DNA from: JACWAE01 sp963847595
GTDB taxonomy: Bacteria > Chloroflexota > Dehalococcoidia > SZUA-161
Assembly: GCA_963847595.1 (NCBI GenBank)
Contig: CAWKAJ010000003.1
Span: 62,001 to 126,000, forward strand
Direction of reading: 5' to 3'
Length of the DNA: 64,000 nucleotides
Shown: piece after piece, positions 30,956-39,481 of the stretch
Numbering within the stretch: position 1 is the first letter of the stretch
Layout: each line of letters begins with the position of its first letter
Translations under genes and position numbers: made by a program
Notes under the pieces: model-generated
Told to the model about the DNA's origin: nothing
Database searches by the model: none
What the model saw: only the letters and a program-made list of their open reading frames with translations

Positions 30956-32007
30956 TCTGCAGACTCCAGGAGCTGTGGCACCTTATCCTTTTTCTCGCCC
31001 CTATTCGGGATGCTCAGCATCAGGACTTCCAGTACCAGTCGCGGATTTGCGTTTTGCTCCAGTTGCCCCAGGGCCTCTCGAATAGCTTCGATAAAACCCC
31101 TGATGCTGGTCACATCGTAACACTCTGCGTGATTACGCAGCACTGCTTCTTTATCAATGTTGATAATGAACTGGATGCATCCCTCCTTAGCTAAAATGAC
31201 GTCTCGCCACCACCCCAGCCATAGCTCAAGCATCTCCTCGACCGAATCCCGGTTCTTGTTAAATTGAGCCGCTAATCTGGCGGCGAAAGCGAACTGCTGT
31301 TCAAGGCTGGTGTCATTTAGACTCACAAGCTCATCCAACTTCTGGGAGCGTTCCTGAACAAGACTCTCATTATTTGAGGCGGAAACCGCCCATCCGATAG
31401 CGCCGCGGCAGAGTCTGCTTAACTTCAAGGCTTTCTCAGGCGCTGTCTGCCAGTGTTCAATCAGCGACTTTTCTATAGCCAAAGCGGGGAGCGGGAAAAG
31501 TTCAACCCTCTGGCATCGAGAGACAATTGTGGGTAGCAATCTCCCATCGTTAACCGTCAGCAGTATAAAGAGCACCTTGGGCGGCGGTTCCTCCAGCGTC
31601 TTGAGCAAGCAATTGGCTGACTCCTCGTTTAGATACTCGGCGCCATCTATAATAAACACCCTGTGCTTGCCTTCATAGGGTTGCAGCCCGGCAGACCGTT
31701 GTATCTCCTTTATCTGTGCTATGCTTATCTCCTTCTTGGTTCCGGCATCGCCGGAGTCAGCATTTGCCATGCGGCTGATAAACTGAACGTCCGGGTGGTT
31801 TCCAGCCGCTATATGTAGACAGGAGCGGCATTGCCCACAAGGTCGTACCTCTTGTTCGCAGTTGAGTGCCTGGGCGAGATTGATGGCCAAAGTCATTTTG
31901 CCCACATGAGGCTGGCCCACAAAAAGGTAGGCATGAGAGAGGCGCTCGCTATTCAAGCTGCGCCTCAGCAACTCTACCGCCCTGGATTGACCAATCACCT
32001 GCCACAT
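30952..32007 (-). CDS. holB: DNA polymerase III, delta' subunit
   Basis: 351 residues of an AAA+ clamp-loader subunit. The start MWQVIGQSRAVELLRRSL is typical. The P-loop-like GQPHVGKMT is degenerate (Met in place of Ser/Thr), as expected for delta', which need not hydrolyse ATP. The zinc module (CGQCRSCLHIAAGNHPD), Walker-B-like FIIDGAEYLNEESAN, LLKTLEEPP and the SRC sensor region are present. It helps load the sliding clamp at replication forks. A CCGGGTACCCGG palindrome lies at 32019-32030, just upstream of its start. Confidence 0.92.
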   Translation of the reverse strand: MWQVIGQSRAVELLRRSLNSERLSHAYLFVGQPHVGKMTLAINLAQALNCEQEVRPCGQCRSCLHIAAGNHPDVQFISRMANADSGDAGTKKEISIAQIKEIQRSAGLQPYEGKHRVFIIDGAEYLNEESANCLLKTLEEPPPKVLFILLTVNDGRLLPTIVSRCQRVELFPLPALAIEKSLIEHWQTAPEKALKLSRLCRGAIGWAVSASNNESLVQERSQKLDELVSLNDTSLEQQFAFAARLAAQFNKNRDSVEEMLELWLGWWRDVILAKEGCIQFIINIDKEAVLRNHAECYDVTSIRGFIEAIREALGQLEQNANPRLVLEVLMLSIPNRGEKKDKVPQLLESAD

Positions 32008-32042
32008 CGCCTTGTTAACCGGGTACCCGGCAGCCCTCTATT

Positions 32043-32138
32043 TTATCCGTGCCGTCTCTGCCACCTGGTCTTCTTCAACATCTTGCGATGTTTGTGCTTG
32101 GCCATCTTCTTGCGTCGTTTCTTGACGACCGAACTCAT
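32043..32138 (-). CDS. 31-residue AURKAIP1/COX24-domain (mS38/bS22-like) ribosomal protein
   Basis: A tiny basic protein that starts MSSVVKKRRKKMAKHKHRK and ends with TRWQRRHG. This matches the AURKAIP1/COX24 family, related to mitochondrial mS38 and to the small-subunit protein bS22 of mycobacteria. It has a good ribosome site (GAGGTAAG) 4 nt before the ATG. It lies between the nitroreductase stop and holB. Its length makes it easy for gene finders to miss. It is expected to sit on the small ribosomal subunit. Confidence 0.85.
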   Translation of the reverse strand: MSSVVKKRRKKMAKHKHRKMLKKTRWQRRHG

Positions 32139-32157
32139 AAGCTTACCTCAGTCTCTA

Positions 32158-32739
32158 CTAATATGTAGGGGGAGCCCCTATCTGGCTCTTATCGAACTTG
32201 TCTTTGGATACGATCTCCGAAAGCTCCTTCCTTCTCGGGGCTATCGGCTGTGTATCGGGATAACCTAGCGGAGTCATCTCCACCACCACGGCTCCATCGG
32301 GCACGTCGAGTATTCTCGCCACTTCTTTGGCATCGAACAGGCCGAGGTGCACAGTGCCCAGGCCGAGGGCATGAGCCGCCAGTGTCAGATTCTGCATTGC
32401 CAACGCCGTATCGAACATAAACCAGTCGCCCTTGTCTGTCTCCAGCTTGCCCCTGCGGTATCCCGACTTCCCCAGTTCGGCACAGGCAACGATTACAATC
32501 GGAGCATCCCTGACAGCCATAGCCCCCCGGTTCTCCTTGAGCTTCAGGGTATCCGACAGCTTTGCTTTCAACTCGGGGTCTCGCACCACAATGAACCTCC
32601 AGCACTGGGTATTCGCCCAGGATGGAGCCCATCTGGCAGCCTCGAGGACTGTCTCCAAATCCTGGTCGCTCACCGGGTCAGTCTTGTACTTGCGAACAGC
32701 CCTTCTTCCCTTTATAGCCTGCATTAAATCCATAGCCAT
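32158..32739 (-). CDS. nitroreductase-family flavoprotein
   Basis: 193 residues. The FMN-binding RRAVRKYKTDPV at the N terminus, the AARWAPSWANTQCWRFIVV core and the LGLGTVHLGLF-x-VARILDVPDGA-LGYP C-terminal signature are all present. These FMN enzymes reduce nitro groups, quinones or other oxidised compounds with NAD(P)H. GGGGG abuts the first ATG, so the real start is more likely the second ATG at 32733 (MDLMQAIKGRR), which has better spacing. The natural substrate is unknown. Confidence 0.88.
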   Translation of the reverse strand: MAMDLMQAIKGRRAVRKYKTDPVSDQDLETVLEAARWAPSWANTQCWRFIVVRDPELKAKLSDTLKLKENRGAMAVRDAPIVIVACAELGKSGYRRGKLETDKGDWFMFDTALAMQNLTLAAHALGLGTVHLGLFDAKEVARILDVPDGAVVVEMTPLGYPDTQPIAPRRKELSEIVSKDKFDKSQIGAPPTY

Positions 32740-32925
32740 CCCCCGCTTAACACCACCTTGTCAAGACCCGACAAAGCTATATTGTGCCTCACTTTGCGGA
32801 ATGTGTCAAGGTGAACAGAAAGTTGGTAGTGTATCATTTTGAAAATAGCGATGCGCAAATGGCAGTTAGAAAGGGGGATGCAGTAAGAAAGTCAGACATG
32901 ATGACCAATTGGGCTAGCTATATGC

Positions 32926-33586
32926 CTATTTATAAACTCTGAAGCTCTGAAGTATATTGTAGAATGTCTCCTTATAATAGCTATAATTTTCGGGCACCGT
33001 TGCGCAGCTAATCGTCCAGTGATTATTAGCCTTCAGCAAATTCATCGAGATGCAGTGAAGCTTACTAATACTAGTATTATTGGTTACGTTTCCGATTTTA
33101 TTGGGCACCGCTATCTCACATTCGTCAATTATTGCTTCTTCTCCTCCCACAGTTATTCTTAGACTGGGATAGTTCATGAAAATTTGGATACAAAGACTTC
33201 TCTGTGCGAATTGCAGCATCTACTATGCTGTCAAGTGTCTGCAGATTCGCAGGTATTGGTTCCACACTGATGTCCATGCTGGGGAATCCTCCATAGTTCG
33301 TTGGGTCATGTGCCCAAAATACTACTTGGAGACTGTCTACAGGTGCGTGCGAACTGAGGCTAGTGAGATAGTCCTTTGCCTTCTGCTCCAACTCCGGCAG
33401 CATCGAGAGGGGAGTCTCCCAATCTGCGGGGTAAGATATAGAGAAGGTTCCTGTATCGTCAGTGTAAGTGGTGAAATTGGGGGGGATTGTCGGCTCAGGT
33501 ATAGAACTTTTCCCCGAACAGCCTATGCCACCTACAGCAACAGCTATGGTTAGCCAGATAACCAGAAGAGTAGTTAGCTTGCGCAT
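32926..33586 (-). pseudogene. frameshifted lipoprotein (PsbP/DUF1795-like)
   Basis: Two frames of one gene. The first (33586-33125) starts MRKLTTLLVIWLTIAVAV-GGIGC, a lipoprotein signal with lipobox, then FSISYPADWETPL, as in PsbP-like surface lipoproteins. It loses sense after YPNFHELSQ near 33170. The second frame (33219-32926) picks up with SLRITVGGEEAIIDE and ends SYYKETFYNILQSFRVYK, the expected family end. A single-base indel near 33160-33180 would join them into a protein of ~220 residues. It may be a genuine broken gene or a sequencing/assembly error. Confidence 0.7.
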
Positions 33587-33656
33587 GTCCGCTTTTCCTT
33601 ATGTATCCAAGGTTACGACATTCTACCACGAAATATGTTGCTAGCGCAAGAACTGA

Positions 33657-33784
33657 TTACTTGGCTTCAGAGGCTTGGTCGGTCAATCTCACGATTTCTT
33701 CTATACTCCAAACGTGGTCTGTCAATCCTGTTGCCATAGCTGGTGTTCTCGGATAGGGATTAGCCAATTTCAAAATACTACAAA
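33657..33784 (-). pseudogene. C-terminal remnant of a transposase
   Basis: On the minus strand the last ~36 codons of a transposase remain: NPYPRTPAMATGLTDHVWSI and on to a TAA at 33659-33657. The TPAMA-GLTDHVWS pattern is familiar from the ends of IS1-like transposases. Nothing of the catalytic core is present. The remnant directly abuts the 33-bp palindrome at 33785-33817. Confidence 0.55.
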
Positions 33785-33817
33785 AGCGGGCGATTCGCCA
33801 CTGGCGAATCGCCCGCT
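33785..33817. repeat. 33-bp perfect palindrome downstream of the thiolase
   Basis: AGCGGGCGATTCGCCA (33785-33800) and TGGCGAATCGCCCGCT (33802-33817) are exact 16-bp arms around a single C. It ends 25 bp after the stop of the minus-strand thiolase and could stop its transcript, but no T-run follows in that direction. By style it belongs with the dispersed GC-rich palindromes of this window. Confidence 0.7.
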
Positions 33818-33842
33818 ATATGCCTCGATGTTTATTTACGCT

Positions 33843-35021
33843 CTATAGTCCGATGATGAGCACGCTAACCGTGTTGCTGACCGGGATGCCGCCGAGATTA
33901 TGAGTTAGGCCGAGCTTCGGGTTCTTTATCTGGCGCTTGTCGGCCTTGCCCTGTAGCTGGAGATACATCTCAAACAGCATCCTTACGCCGCTGGCTCCGA
34001 TAGGATGCCCGAAAGACTTCAAGCCTCCGTCGGGCTGCACTGGCAGACCTCCGGTCAGGTCGAAGAACCCGGACTCGATATCCTGCTTGACCTTACCCTT
34101 GGGGCTGAACTTGAGGTCTTCGCAGGTAACAGCCTCGGTTATGCTGAAGCAGTCGTGAAGCTCAGCCATGCTTATCTCTTCGCGCGGGTTCTTTATCCCG
34201 GCCTCGGCATAAGCAGCTTCACCGGCCCTTACGGTTGCCTTCACGGTGGTGAAGTCGTAGTCGGCCCTGAGCTCGCCCTCGCTGGGGCACACGGAAATCT
34301 GTAATGCCTTGACATAAACAGGGTCGGGCCTGTATTTTTTCGCCATGTCAGCTCTACATACGATAGCGGCTGCTGCTCCGTCGCTGACGCCGCAGCAGTC
34401 GAAAAGTCCCAGCGGCCAGGCAACTATGGGCGCGTTCATTACCTGCTCAATAGTCACCTCTCTGCGCAGGTGCGCTCTCGGGTTCAGGGTGCCGTTGTGA
34501 TGGCTTTTCACCGAGACCAGACCTATCATCCTCTTGCCCTCTTCGGGGCTCAGCTTGTACTTGGAGAAATATGTTGTAGCCATCAAGGCAAACATGCCCG
34601 GGGCGGTACGGTCGGGATACCTGTTGCTGGGCAGACTCTGCTGGTCGGGGAGTCCGCTCCAGCCGGAGTCCTTCAACTTCTCGAAGCCGACGGCGAGGCA
34701 GATGTCATAGGCGCCGGCTGCTACTGCGTAGCAGGCGTTTCTGAAAGCATCCGACCCCGAGGCGCAGGCGTTCTCCACCCTGGTGACGGGTATGTACTGC
34801 AGCTTCAAGGGGTCAGCCAGACAGCGCCCATCGAAGCCGGATACCCAAGTGCCTCCCCAGGCGGCCTCTAAATCCTTAGTCTCCAGCTTAGCATCTATCA
34901 GCGCATCCCTGACCGCCTCATAAATTAAGTCATTTTTGCTTTTATCCCAATGCTCACCGAACTTGGTGCAGCCCATGCCAATGATTGCAACTTTGTCTCT
35001 AATACCTTTGATGCTCCCCAT
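33843..35021 (-). CDS. thiolase-like acyl-CoA acetyltransferase, copy 1
   Basis: 392 residues, SCP2-thiolase/acetyl-CoA acetyltransferase-like. The nucleophile is Cys86 in VENACASGSDA. The catalytic histidines are in AELHDCFSITEA and KSFGHPIGASG. The final Cys of classical thiolases is replaced in THNLGGIP, as in the SCP2 type. It probably makes or cleaves a C-C bond between acyl-CoAs together with the HMGCS-like/DUF35 protein encoded 45 bp upstream. The copy at 36667-37872 is a close paralogue. Confidence 0.9.
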   Translation of the reverse strand: MGSIKGIRDKVAIIGMGCTKFGEHWDKSKNDLIYEAVRDALIDAKLETKDLEAAWGGTWVSGFDGRCLADPLKLQYIPVTRVENACASGSDAFRNACYAVAAGAYDICLAVGFEKLKDSGWSGLPDQQSLPSNRYPDRTAPGMFALMATTYFSKYKLSPEEGKRMIGLVSVKSHHNGTLNPRAHLRREVTIEQVMNAPIVAWPLGLFDCCGVSDGAAAAIVCRADMAKKYRPDPVYVKALQISVCPSEGELRADYDFTTVKATVRAGEAAYAEAGIKNPREEISMAELHDCFSITEAVTCEDLKFSPKGKVKQDIESGFFDLTGGLPVQPDGGLKSFGHPIGASGVRMLFEMYLQLQGKADKRQIKNPKLGLTHNLGGIPVSNTVSVLIIGL

Positions 35022-35066
35022 TTACCCTCCTTAGTAGTCTATAGCAATTCTGGTTGCATCTCTGTT

Positions 35067-36491
35067 TTAGCACCTGATGGGTGCGCACTTCCACCAGTAG
35101 TTGTGAATCCCCTCCCAGTAGTGGACCTGTCTGAATACCATCTCTAACGGCATGCCTGTCTTCACCTCTTCGGGGTCGCGGTCGGTCATATTGAATATGA
35201 TTCTGCCGCCCTCCACGAAGTCAACCGCTGCAATGGTCGTCGGCGGGTCTATGCTGGCTGCCAGGTTGTCATGGGAGAAGGAAGTGAGCGTGGCCTTCAC
35301 ATCGGTGAAGTGGTAGGGCTCAAAATTGTCCTGCGCCTGGCAGATAACGCATACGCGCTGAGGTGGATACTGGGGAGTCTTGCAGTTCTTGCATCGCTGG
35401 CCGGTGAGTGAAAGTCCCCACTCGCGGTCTCTCCACAGCGCCGGCACAGATATGTGGTTTATGGGAGGGCGTGAGGGCGGGTCTGTTTCCATCAGCCCGC
35501 GCCAGAGCACGTATTTCAGGTAGTTGGGTATCATCTTCTTGGCTTCGAGGTGACGCTTTATGCCTCTTCTGTCCTTGATCTTCTCGATGCCCTCGGTTGT
35601 TTTCATGATTAAAACATCGCAGCCATCGCCGTATCCCACGCACATCAGCCTGTCGCCGGCCTTGGCGTCTTCCATAGCTGCCACCAGCATCATCAGAGGA
35701 AGCGCTGCGCCAGTATTGCCCACCGTCATGAACATGGGGTCTTGAAGCTGTGCCATGGGGTCAAACCCTATTTTCCCTGCCACGTTTCCCAGCAGCCTGG
35801 GGTCGGCGGCGAAGATAGCGGCCTTGGTAATATCTGCTGCGGCCACTTTGCACTGCTTCATGGCTACGCCAATAGCTTCGGGAACGAGCTTGGTGTACCC
35901 GGCCTCGCGAATGAATCGCTCTTCCCAGGAGCGAACGAAGGTGTCTTTGTCAGAACGCCAATTCTCGTGAAATTCCTGGAAGATGGCATAGCTGCCTTCG
36001 ATATTGGCCGCTACTCCGGTGCTCGTTACCAGGAAAGCGGCGGCACCATCACCGAAGGTTATCTCTTTATCGCCCTTAGGAGCCCCCAGTCGGGTCTCAC
36101 CGCAGGTGACCAGAACGCATTTAGCTGCCTTAGCATCCACAGCATCTATAGCTGCTCTCAGGGCATTTGTCCCTGCCCTCAGAGAGCCGGCGAAGTCCAT
36201 GGCGTATAAATCCCTGCGCAGTCCCAGCGCACCGGCCACGATAGATGCCGCCATCTTCTCCTTGTAAGGAGAGGTTGTAGAAGCAAAATACAAACGGTCA
36301 ACCTTGCTGCGGTCGACACCTTTAAGGCAGTCCCTGGCGGCTGCGACGGCCATCGTTATGCTGTCTTCGTCATAATAGGCAACCGCTTTTTCGCCCGGGA
36401 CTGGAAACATACCACCCCACGCGGTGTTAATTTCGGCTCGATTTAATCGGTATAGTGGTATGTATGCACCATATGATGCAATCCCTGCCAT
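35067..36491 (-). CDS. HMG-CoA synthase-like protein fused to DUF35 (zinc ribbon + OB fold), copy 1
   Basis: 474 residues from the ATG at 36491 (AAAAGGAGGG just upstream; the longer open frame runs through repeats). Residues 1-~340 are a KAS III/HMG-CoA-synthase fold. The C-terminal ~130 are DUF35, with a zinc ribbon (CKNCKTPQYPPQRVCVIC) and an OB fold. In archaea HMGCS, thiolase and DUF35 proteins form one complex that channels acetoacetyl-CoA. Here the HMGCS catalytic Cys is Leu104 (SLRAGT), and the catalytic Glu aligns with Thr in STTSPY. The protein may thus be a structural or substrate-handling partner of the thiolase. Confidence 0.85.
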   Translation of the reverse strand: MAGIASYGAYIPLYRLNRAEINTAWGGMFPVPGEKAVAYYDEDSITMAVAAARDCLKGVDRSKVDRLYFASTTSPYKEKMAASIVAGALGLRRDLYAMDFAGSLRAGTNALRAAIDAVDAKAAKCVLVTCGETRLGAPKGDKEITFGDGAAAFLVTSTGVAANIEGSYAIFQEFHENWRSDKDTFVRSWEERFIREAGYTKLVPEAIGVAMKQCKVAAADITKAAIFAADPRLLGNVAGKIGFDPMAQLQDPMFMTVGNTGAALPLMMLVAAMEDAKAGDRLMCVGYGDGCDVLIMKTTEGIEKIKDRRGIKRHLEAKKMIPNYLKYVLWRGLMETDPPSRPPINHISVPALWRDREWGLSLTGQRCKNCKTPQYPPQRVCVICQAQDNFEPYHFTDVKATLTSFSHDNLAASIDPPTTIAAVDFVEGGRIIFNMTDRDPEEVKTGMPLEMVFRQVHYWEGIHNYWWKCAPIRC

Positions 36492-36561
36492 TTGCCCTCC
36501 TTTTAGCAACTTTCGCCGTTCATTATAGCATTTTGTGCTTTCGTTCACAATGCCTTGTATG

Positions 36562-36596
36562 TGTAGCGTCGCCCGCCTCAGGCGGGCGACGCTACA
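36562..36596. repeat. 35-bp perfect palindrome between the two thiolase cassettes (1)
   Basis: TGTAGCGTCGCCCGCCT (36562-36578) and its exact reverse complement (36580-36596) surround one C. It lies between thiolase copy 2 and HMGCS-like copy 1 on the minus strand. The ends TGTAG...CTACA resemble those of the other dispersed palindromes. Confidence 0.75.
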
Positions 36597-36609
36597 TTTT
36601 GGCACGTTT

Positions 36610-36643
36610 AGGGGCGTCCTTCCCATTTGGGAAGGACGCCCCT
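36610..36643. repeat. 34-bp perfect palindrome between the two thiolase cassettes (2)
   Basis: AGGGGCGTCCTTCCCA (36610-36625) and TGGGAAGGACGCCCCT (36628-36643) are exact 16-bp arms with a TT centre. It lies 13 bp from the previous palindrome. The tandem pair may separate the transcripts of the two cassettes. The AGGGGCG ends match the family at 40306-40337. Confidence 0.75.
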
Positions 36644-36666
36644 GCAATATTCCTGGCTGTTTTCGG

Positions 36667-37872
36667 CTAGTGCCCTACGATGATTATGCTGACTACGCTT
36701 CTGTAGGGGATGCCGCCCAGATTATGGGTGAGGCCATACTTGGGATTTTTCAATTGTCTCTTGTCAGCCTTGCCCTGAAGCTGTTTGTACATTTCATAGA
36801 TCATGCGAATCCCGGAAGCGCCGATAGGATGGCCGAAACACTTCAGACCCCCGTCGGGTTGACAGGGCTGCGCCCCGTCCAGATTGAAACGGCCCCCCAT
36901 TATATCGTCCATCACCTTACCCCGGGGGCTGAACTGCAAGTCCTCCATGGTCACTGCCTCCGTGATTGAGAAGCAATCGTGGACCTCGGACATGCTGATC
37001 TCTTCGCGAGGGTTCTTTATCCCTGCCTCGGCGTACGCTCTTGCTGCGGCGCGTGTAGTAGTTTCCACGTGGGTATAGTCGTAATCCGTGAACATCTGCT
37101 CCTCACCGGAAGTTGCAGCGATCTGGAGGGATTTAACGTAGACAGGATCGCTCCGGAACTGCTTTGCCATATCCGCGCGGCAGACAATAGCTGCTGCCGA
37201 CCCGTCGCTCACGCCGCAGCAGTCAAACAATCCCAGGGGCCATGCCACAATGGGGGCATTCATTATTTGTTCGACAGTGACTTCTCTACGCAGGTGAGCC
37301 TTCGGGTTCAAAGCACCGTTATGATGGCTCTTGGCTGATACTGCAGCCAGCATTTTCTTGCCATCCTGTGCGCTGATGCCATACCTCATGAAGTATCTGG
37401 TAGCCAGCATGGCGAACATCCCCGGCGCGGTCTGGTTGGCTCCAATAATCCTGTTTTTGGTGCCTATGGTGGAGTAGTGCGAGAATTCTGGAAGTCCCCC
37501 ATAGCCCGAATCCTTGAGCTTCTCCACGCCCAGCGCCATGGCAATGTCGCAAGCACCTGCAGCCACGGCATAGCAGGCAGCTCTGAAGGCTTCCGAGCCG
37601 CTGGCACACATGTTTTCGACCCTGGTCACGGGAATGTAGGGCAGCTTTAAAGTCTCAGCCAGAGGGCAAGCGCTATCTCCTACGCTAACTGCAACGAATT
37701 CGGGGCCGCCCTGCCAGGCAGCTTGAATGTCCTTTTTCTCTATCTTGGCATCATCAAGAGCTTCTTTAAAAGAATCGACCATCAGGTCTTCCGGGCCCTT
37801 GTCCCAGAGTTCCCCAAATCGAGTGCATCCCATTCCGATAATGGCGACTTTATCTTTTATTCCAGGAGCCAC
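36667..37872 (-). CDS. thiolase-like acyl-CoA acetyltransferase, copy 2
   Basis: 401 residues, closely similar to the copy at 33843-35021 along its length. Nucleophile Cys89 is in VENMCASGSEA. The histidines are in SEVHDCFSITEA and KCFGHPIGASG, and the C-terminal THNLGGIP again lacks the last thiolase Cys. The gene starts 37 bp after HMGCS-like/DUF35 copy 2, repeating the order of the first cassette. The substrate is unknown. The N-terminal substrate loops differ more from copy 1 (VSVGDSACPLAETLKLP) than the rest, so the copies may have different substrates. Confidence 0.9.
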   Translation of the reverse strand: MAPGIKDKVAIIGMGCTRFGELWDKGPEDLMVDSFKEALDDAKIEKKDIQAAWQGGPEFVAVSVGDSACPLAETLKLPYIPVTRVENMCASGSEAFRAACYAVAAGACDIAMALGVEKLKDSGYGGLPEFSHYSTIGTKNRIIGANQTAPGMFAMLATRYFMRYGISAQDGKKMLAAVSAKSHHNGALNPKAHLRREVTVEQIMNAPIVAWPLGLFDCCGVSDGSAAAIVCRADMAKQFRSDPVYVKSLQIAATSGEEQMFTDYDYTHVETTTRAAARAYAEAGIKNPREEISMSEVHDCFSITEAVTMEDLQFSPRGKVMDDIMGGRFNLDGAQPCQPDGGLKCFGHPIGASGIRMIYEMYKQLQGKADKRQLKNPKYGLTHNLGGIPYRSVVSIIIVGH

Positions 37873-37909
37873 CTTTACCTCCTTCTTATCGTTCTAATTC
37901 CCACCGTCA

Positions 37910-39352
37910 CTATGCTCTCGGTGGCACTGCTTTCCAGAAATAGCCGTGAATGCCTCGTACCGCATCAACGTATTTCCTGCGAAAGGACATTTCCATCAGC
38001 ATATCCACGGCCAGCGAATTCATTTCGCAATCCGTGATATTGAAGGCGTACCTTCCTCCTCCCTCGAAGTCCAGGACGCCGTACATTTCAGGAGGGCTGA
38101 CGCTGTAGGCCAGACTGTCGGCGGTGTAGCTGAACAGTTTAGCCTTCTTGTCGGAGAAGCGGTAATACTCCATTTCGTCAATTTTCCCGCACTTCGGATT
38201 TACGCACACCCTTTGATAAGGATACTGGGGAGTGCCGCAGTGCTTGCACTTGCATCCATTGAGGGCTAATATGACCCTTCGTTCCCGCCACGCCAGCGTC
38301 AACCTGGTGGGGCCGACCTCGCCGCGGAACCCGGCCTCCATGGGGATAACATCGCGGAAGGATAAATATCTCTCGTAGTTGGCCAGGTCTTTCCGGGAAG
38401 CAAGGTGCTTCTTAATTCCTCTCCGGTTCCTCGCCTTCTCTATGTGGTCGGTCACCTGGAAGAACATAGTGTCGCTGCCGTTGCCATAGCTCGTCACAAG
38501 GATTTTGTCGCCCGGCTTGGCGTCTTCGAGCGCGGCGACCAGCATCATCAGTGAGTTGGCGGTGCCGGTATCGCCTACGGTGGTCAGTATCTCTTTCTGG
38601 ACCTGCTTCTCGTCGAGTTGCAGTGCCTTCGCTATCCCCTGGTGCTCCCTGAGATAGACGCAGGGAATAACGACCTTGGCGAAATCCTTGATGTTCAGCT
38701 TGTATTTCTTCAATAAGCCGTTGATAGCTTCAGGGATGAACTTGGTGTAGCCTTCGTCTCGAACCCACCTATCTTCCCACATGCGGTTGAACTTTTCGCC
38801 GTCCGCTCGCCACTGGTCCCCGAAGTCATATGTAAGGGAATAAGAACCCTCCAGGGTGGCGATGACGTCGCTATCGCCTACCATCAAGGCTGCACCGCCT
38901 TCCCCGAAAATGACCTCCTGGGCACTGCCCGGCCTGCCCAGACGGCAATCGGAGGCACAGACTACAATATTTTTCTCCGAGCCCGCTTTTACGGCATCGC
39001 AGGCTGCAAGCAGAGCATGAGTGCCAGCTTTGAGGGAATCCGCGAAATCCGCGGCCCGGACATCGGGGCGGAGGTCGAGAGCATTGGCGATAATACCTGC
39101 ACTCTGTCTCTCCCTGTAAGGTGGAGTGGTGGTGGCGAAGTAAAGTCCGCCCACCTTGTTCCTATCCATGCCGGTGAGGCAATCTATGGACGCAGCCACT
39201 GCCATGGTTACGCTGTCTTCGTCGTAGTTTGCAACTGCCTTTTCACCGGGCAGAGAAGTTGCGGAGGCTGACCATCCTGTAGCGTTAGAAATAATTTTGC
39301 GGTTAATCCGTTGCAAAGGGATGTAAGCACCATAAGAGGTAATCCCTACCAT
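37910..39352 (-). CDS. HMG-CoA synthase-like protein fused to DUF35, copy 2
   Basis: 480 residues from the ATG at 39352 (AAAGGAGGG upstream). Architecture is as in copy 1: a KAS/HMGCS-type domain, then a DUF35 zinc ribbon (CKHCGTPQYPYQRVC plus CGK) and an OB fold. The position of the HMGCS nucleophile is Leu107 (DSLKAGT), and the catalytic Glu position is again Thr (TTTPPY). Loss of these residues in both copies argues against random decay and for a conserved non-synthase role. It is the first gene of the double cassette [HMGCS-like - thiolase] x 2. Confidence 0.85.
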   Translation of the reverse strand: MVGITSYGAYIPLQRINRKIISNATGWSASATSLPGEKAVANYDEDSVTMAVAASIDCLTGMDRNKVGGLYFATTTPPYRERQSAGIIANALDLRPDVRAADFADSLKAGTHALLAACDAVKAGSEKNIVVCASDCRLGRPGSAQEVIFGEGGAALMVGDSDVIATLEGSYSLTYDFGDQWRADGEKFNRMWEDRWVRDEGYTKFIPEAINGLLKKYKLNIKDFAKVVIPCVYLREHQGIAKALQLDEKQVQKEILTTVGDTGTANSLMMLVAALEDAKPGDKILVTSYGNGSDTMFFQVTDHIEKARNRRGIKKHLASRKDLANYERYLSFRDVIPMEAGFRGEVGPTRLTLAWRERRVILALNGCKCKHCGTPQYPYQRVCVNPKCGKIDEMEYYRFSDKKAKLFSYTADSLAYSVSPPEMYGVLDFEGGGRYAFNITDCEMNSLAVDMLMEMSFRRKYVDAVRGIHGYFWKAVPPRA

Positions 39353-39446
39353 TGACCCTCCTTTCGTCGTAAAAATTATACCATCTTGAACGCTGGGCCG
39401 CAAATGACATTGTGATTTTAAGCACAAATGGGGTTGTGGATTTTCC

Positions 39447-39476
39447 GTAGGGGCAGACCCATGTGTCTGAACTACA
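39447..39476. repeat. degenerate copy of the GTAGGGGC palindrome
   Basis: GTAGGGGCAGACCCATGTGTCTGAACTAC has the family's GTAGGGGC start, an imperfect CAGAC/GTCTG core and a degenerate ACTAC end. It lies just downstream of the minus-strand hydrolase stop at 39482. Confidence 0.45.
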
Positions 39477-39481
39477 AGCTG

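Noticed and set aside
36492..36647. N-terminal extension of HMGCS-like copy 1
   Set aside because: It is translated palindrome sequence; a strong ribosome site precedes the ATG at 36491.
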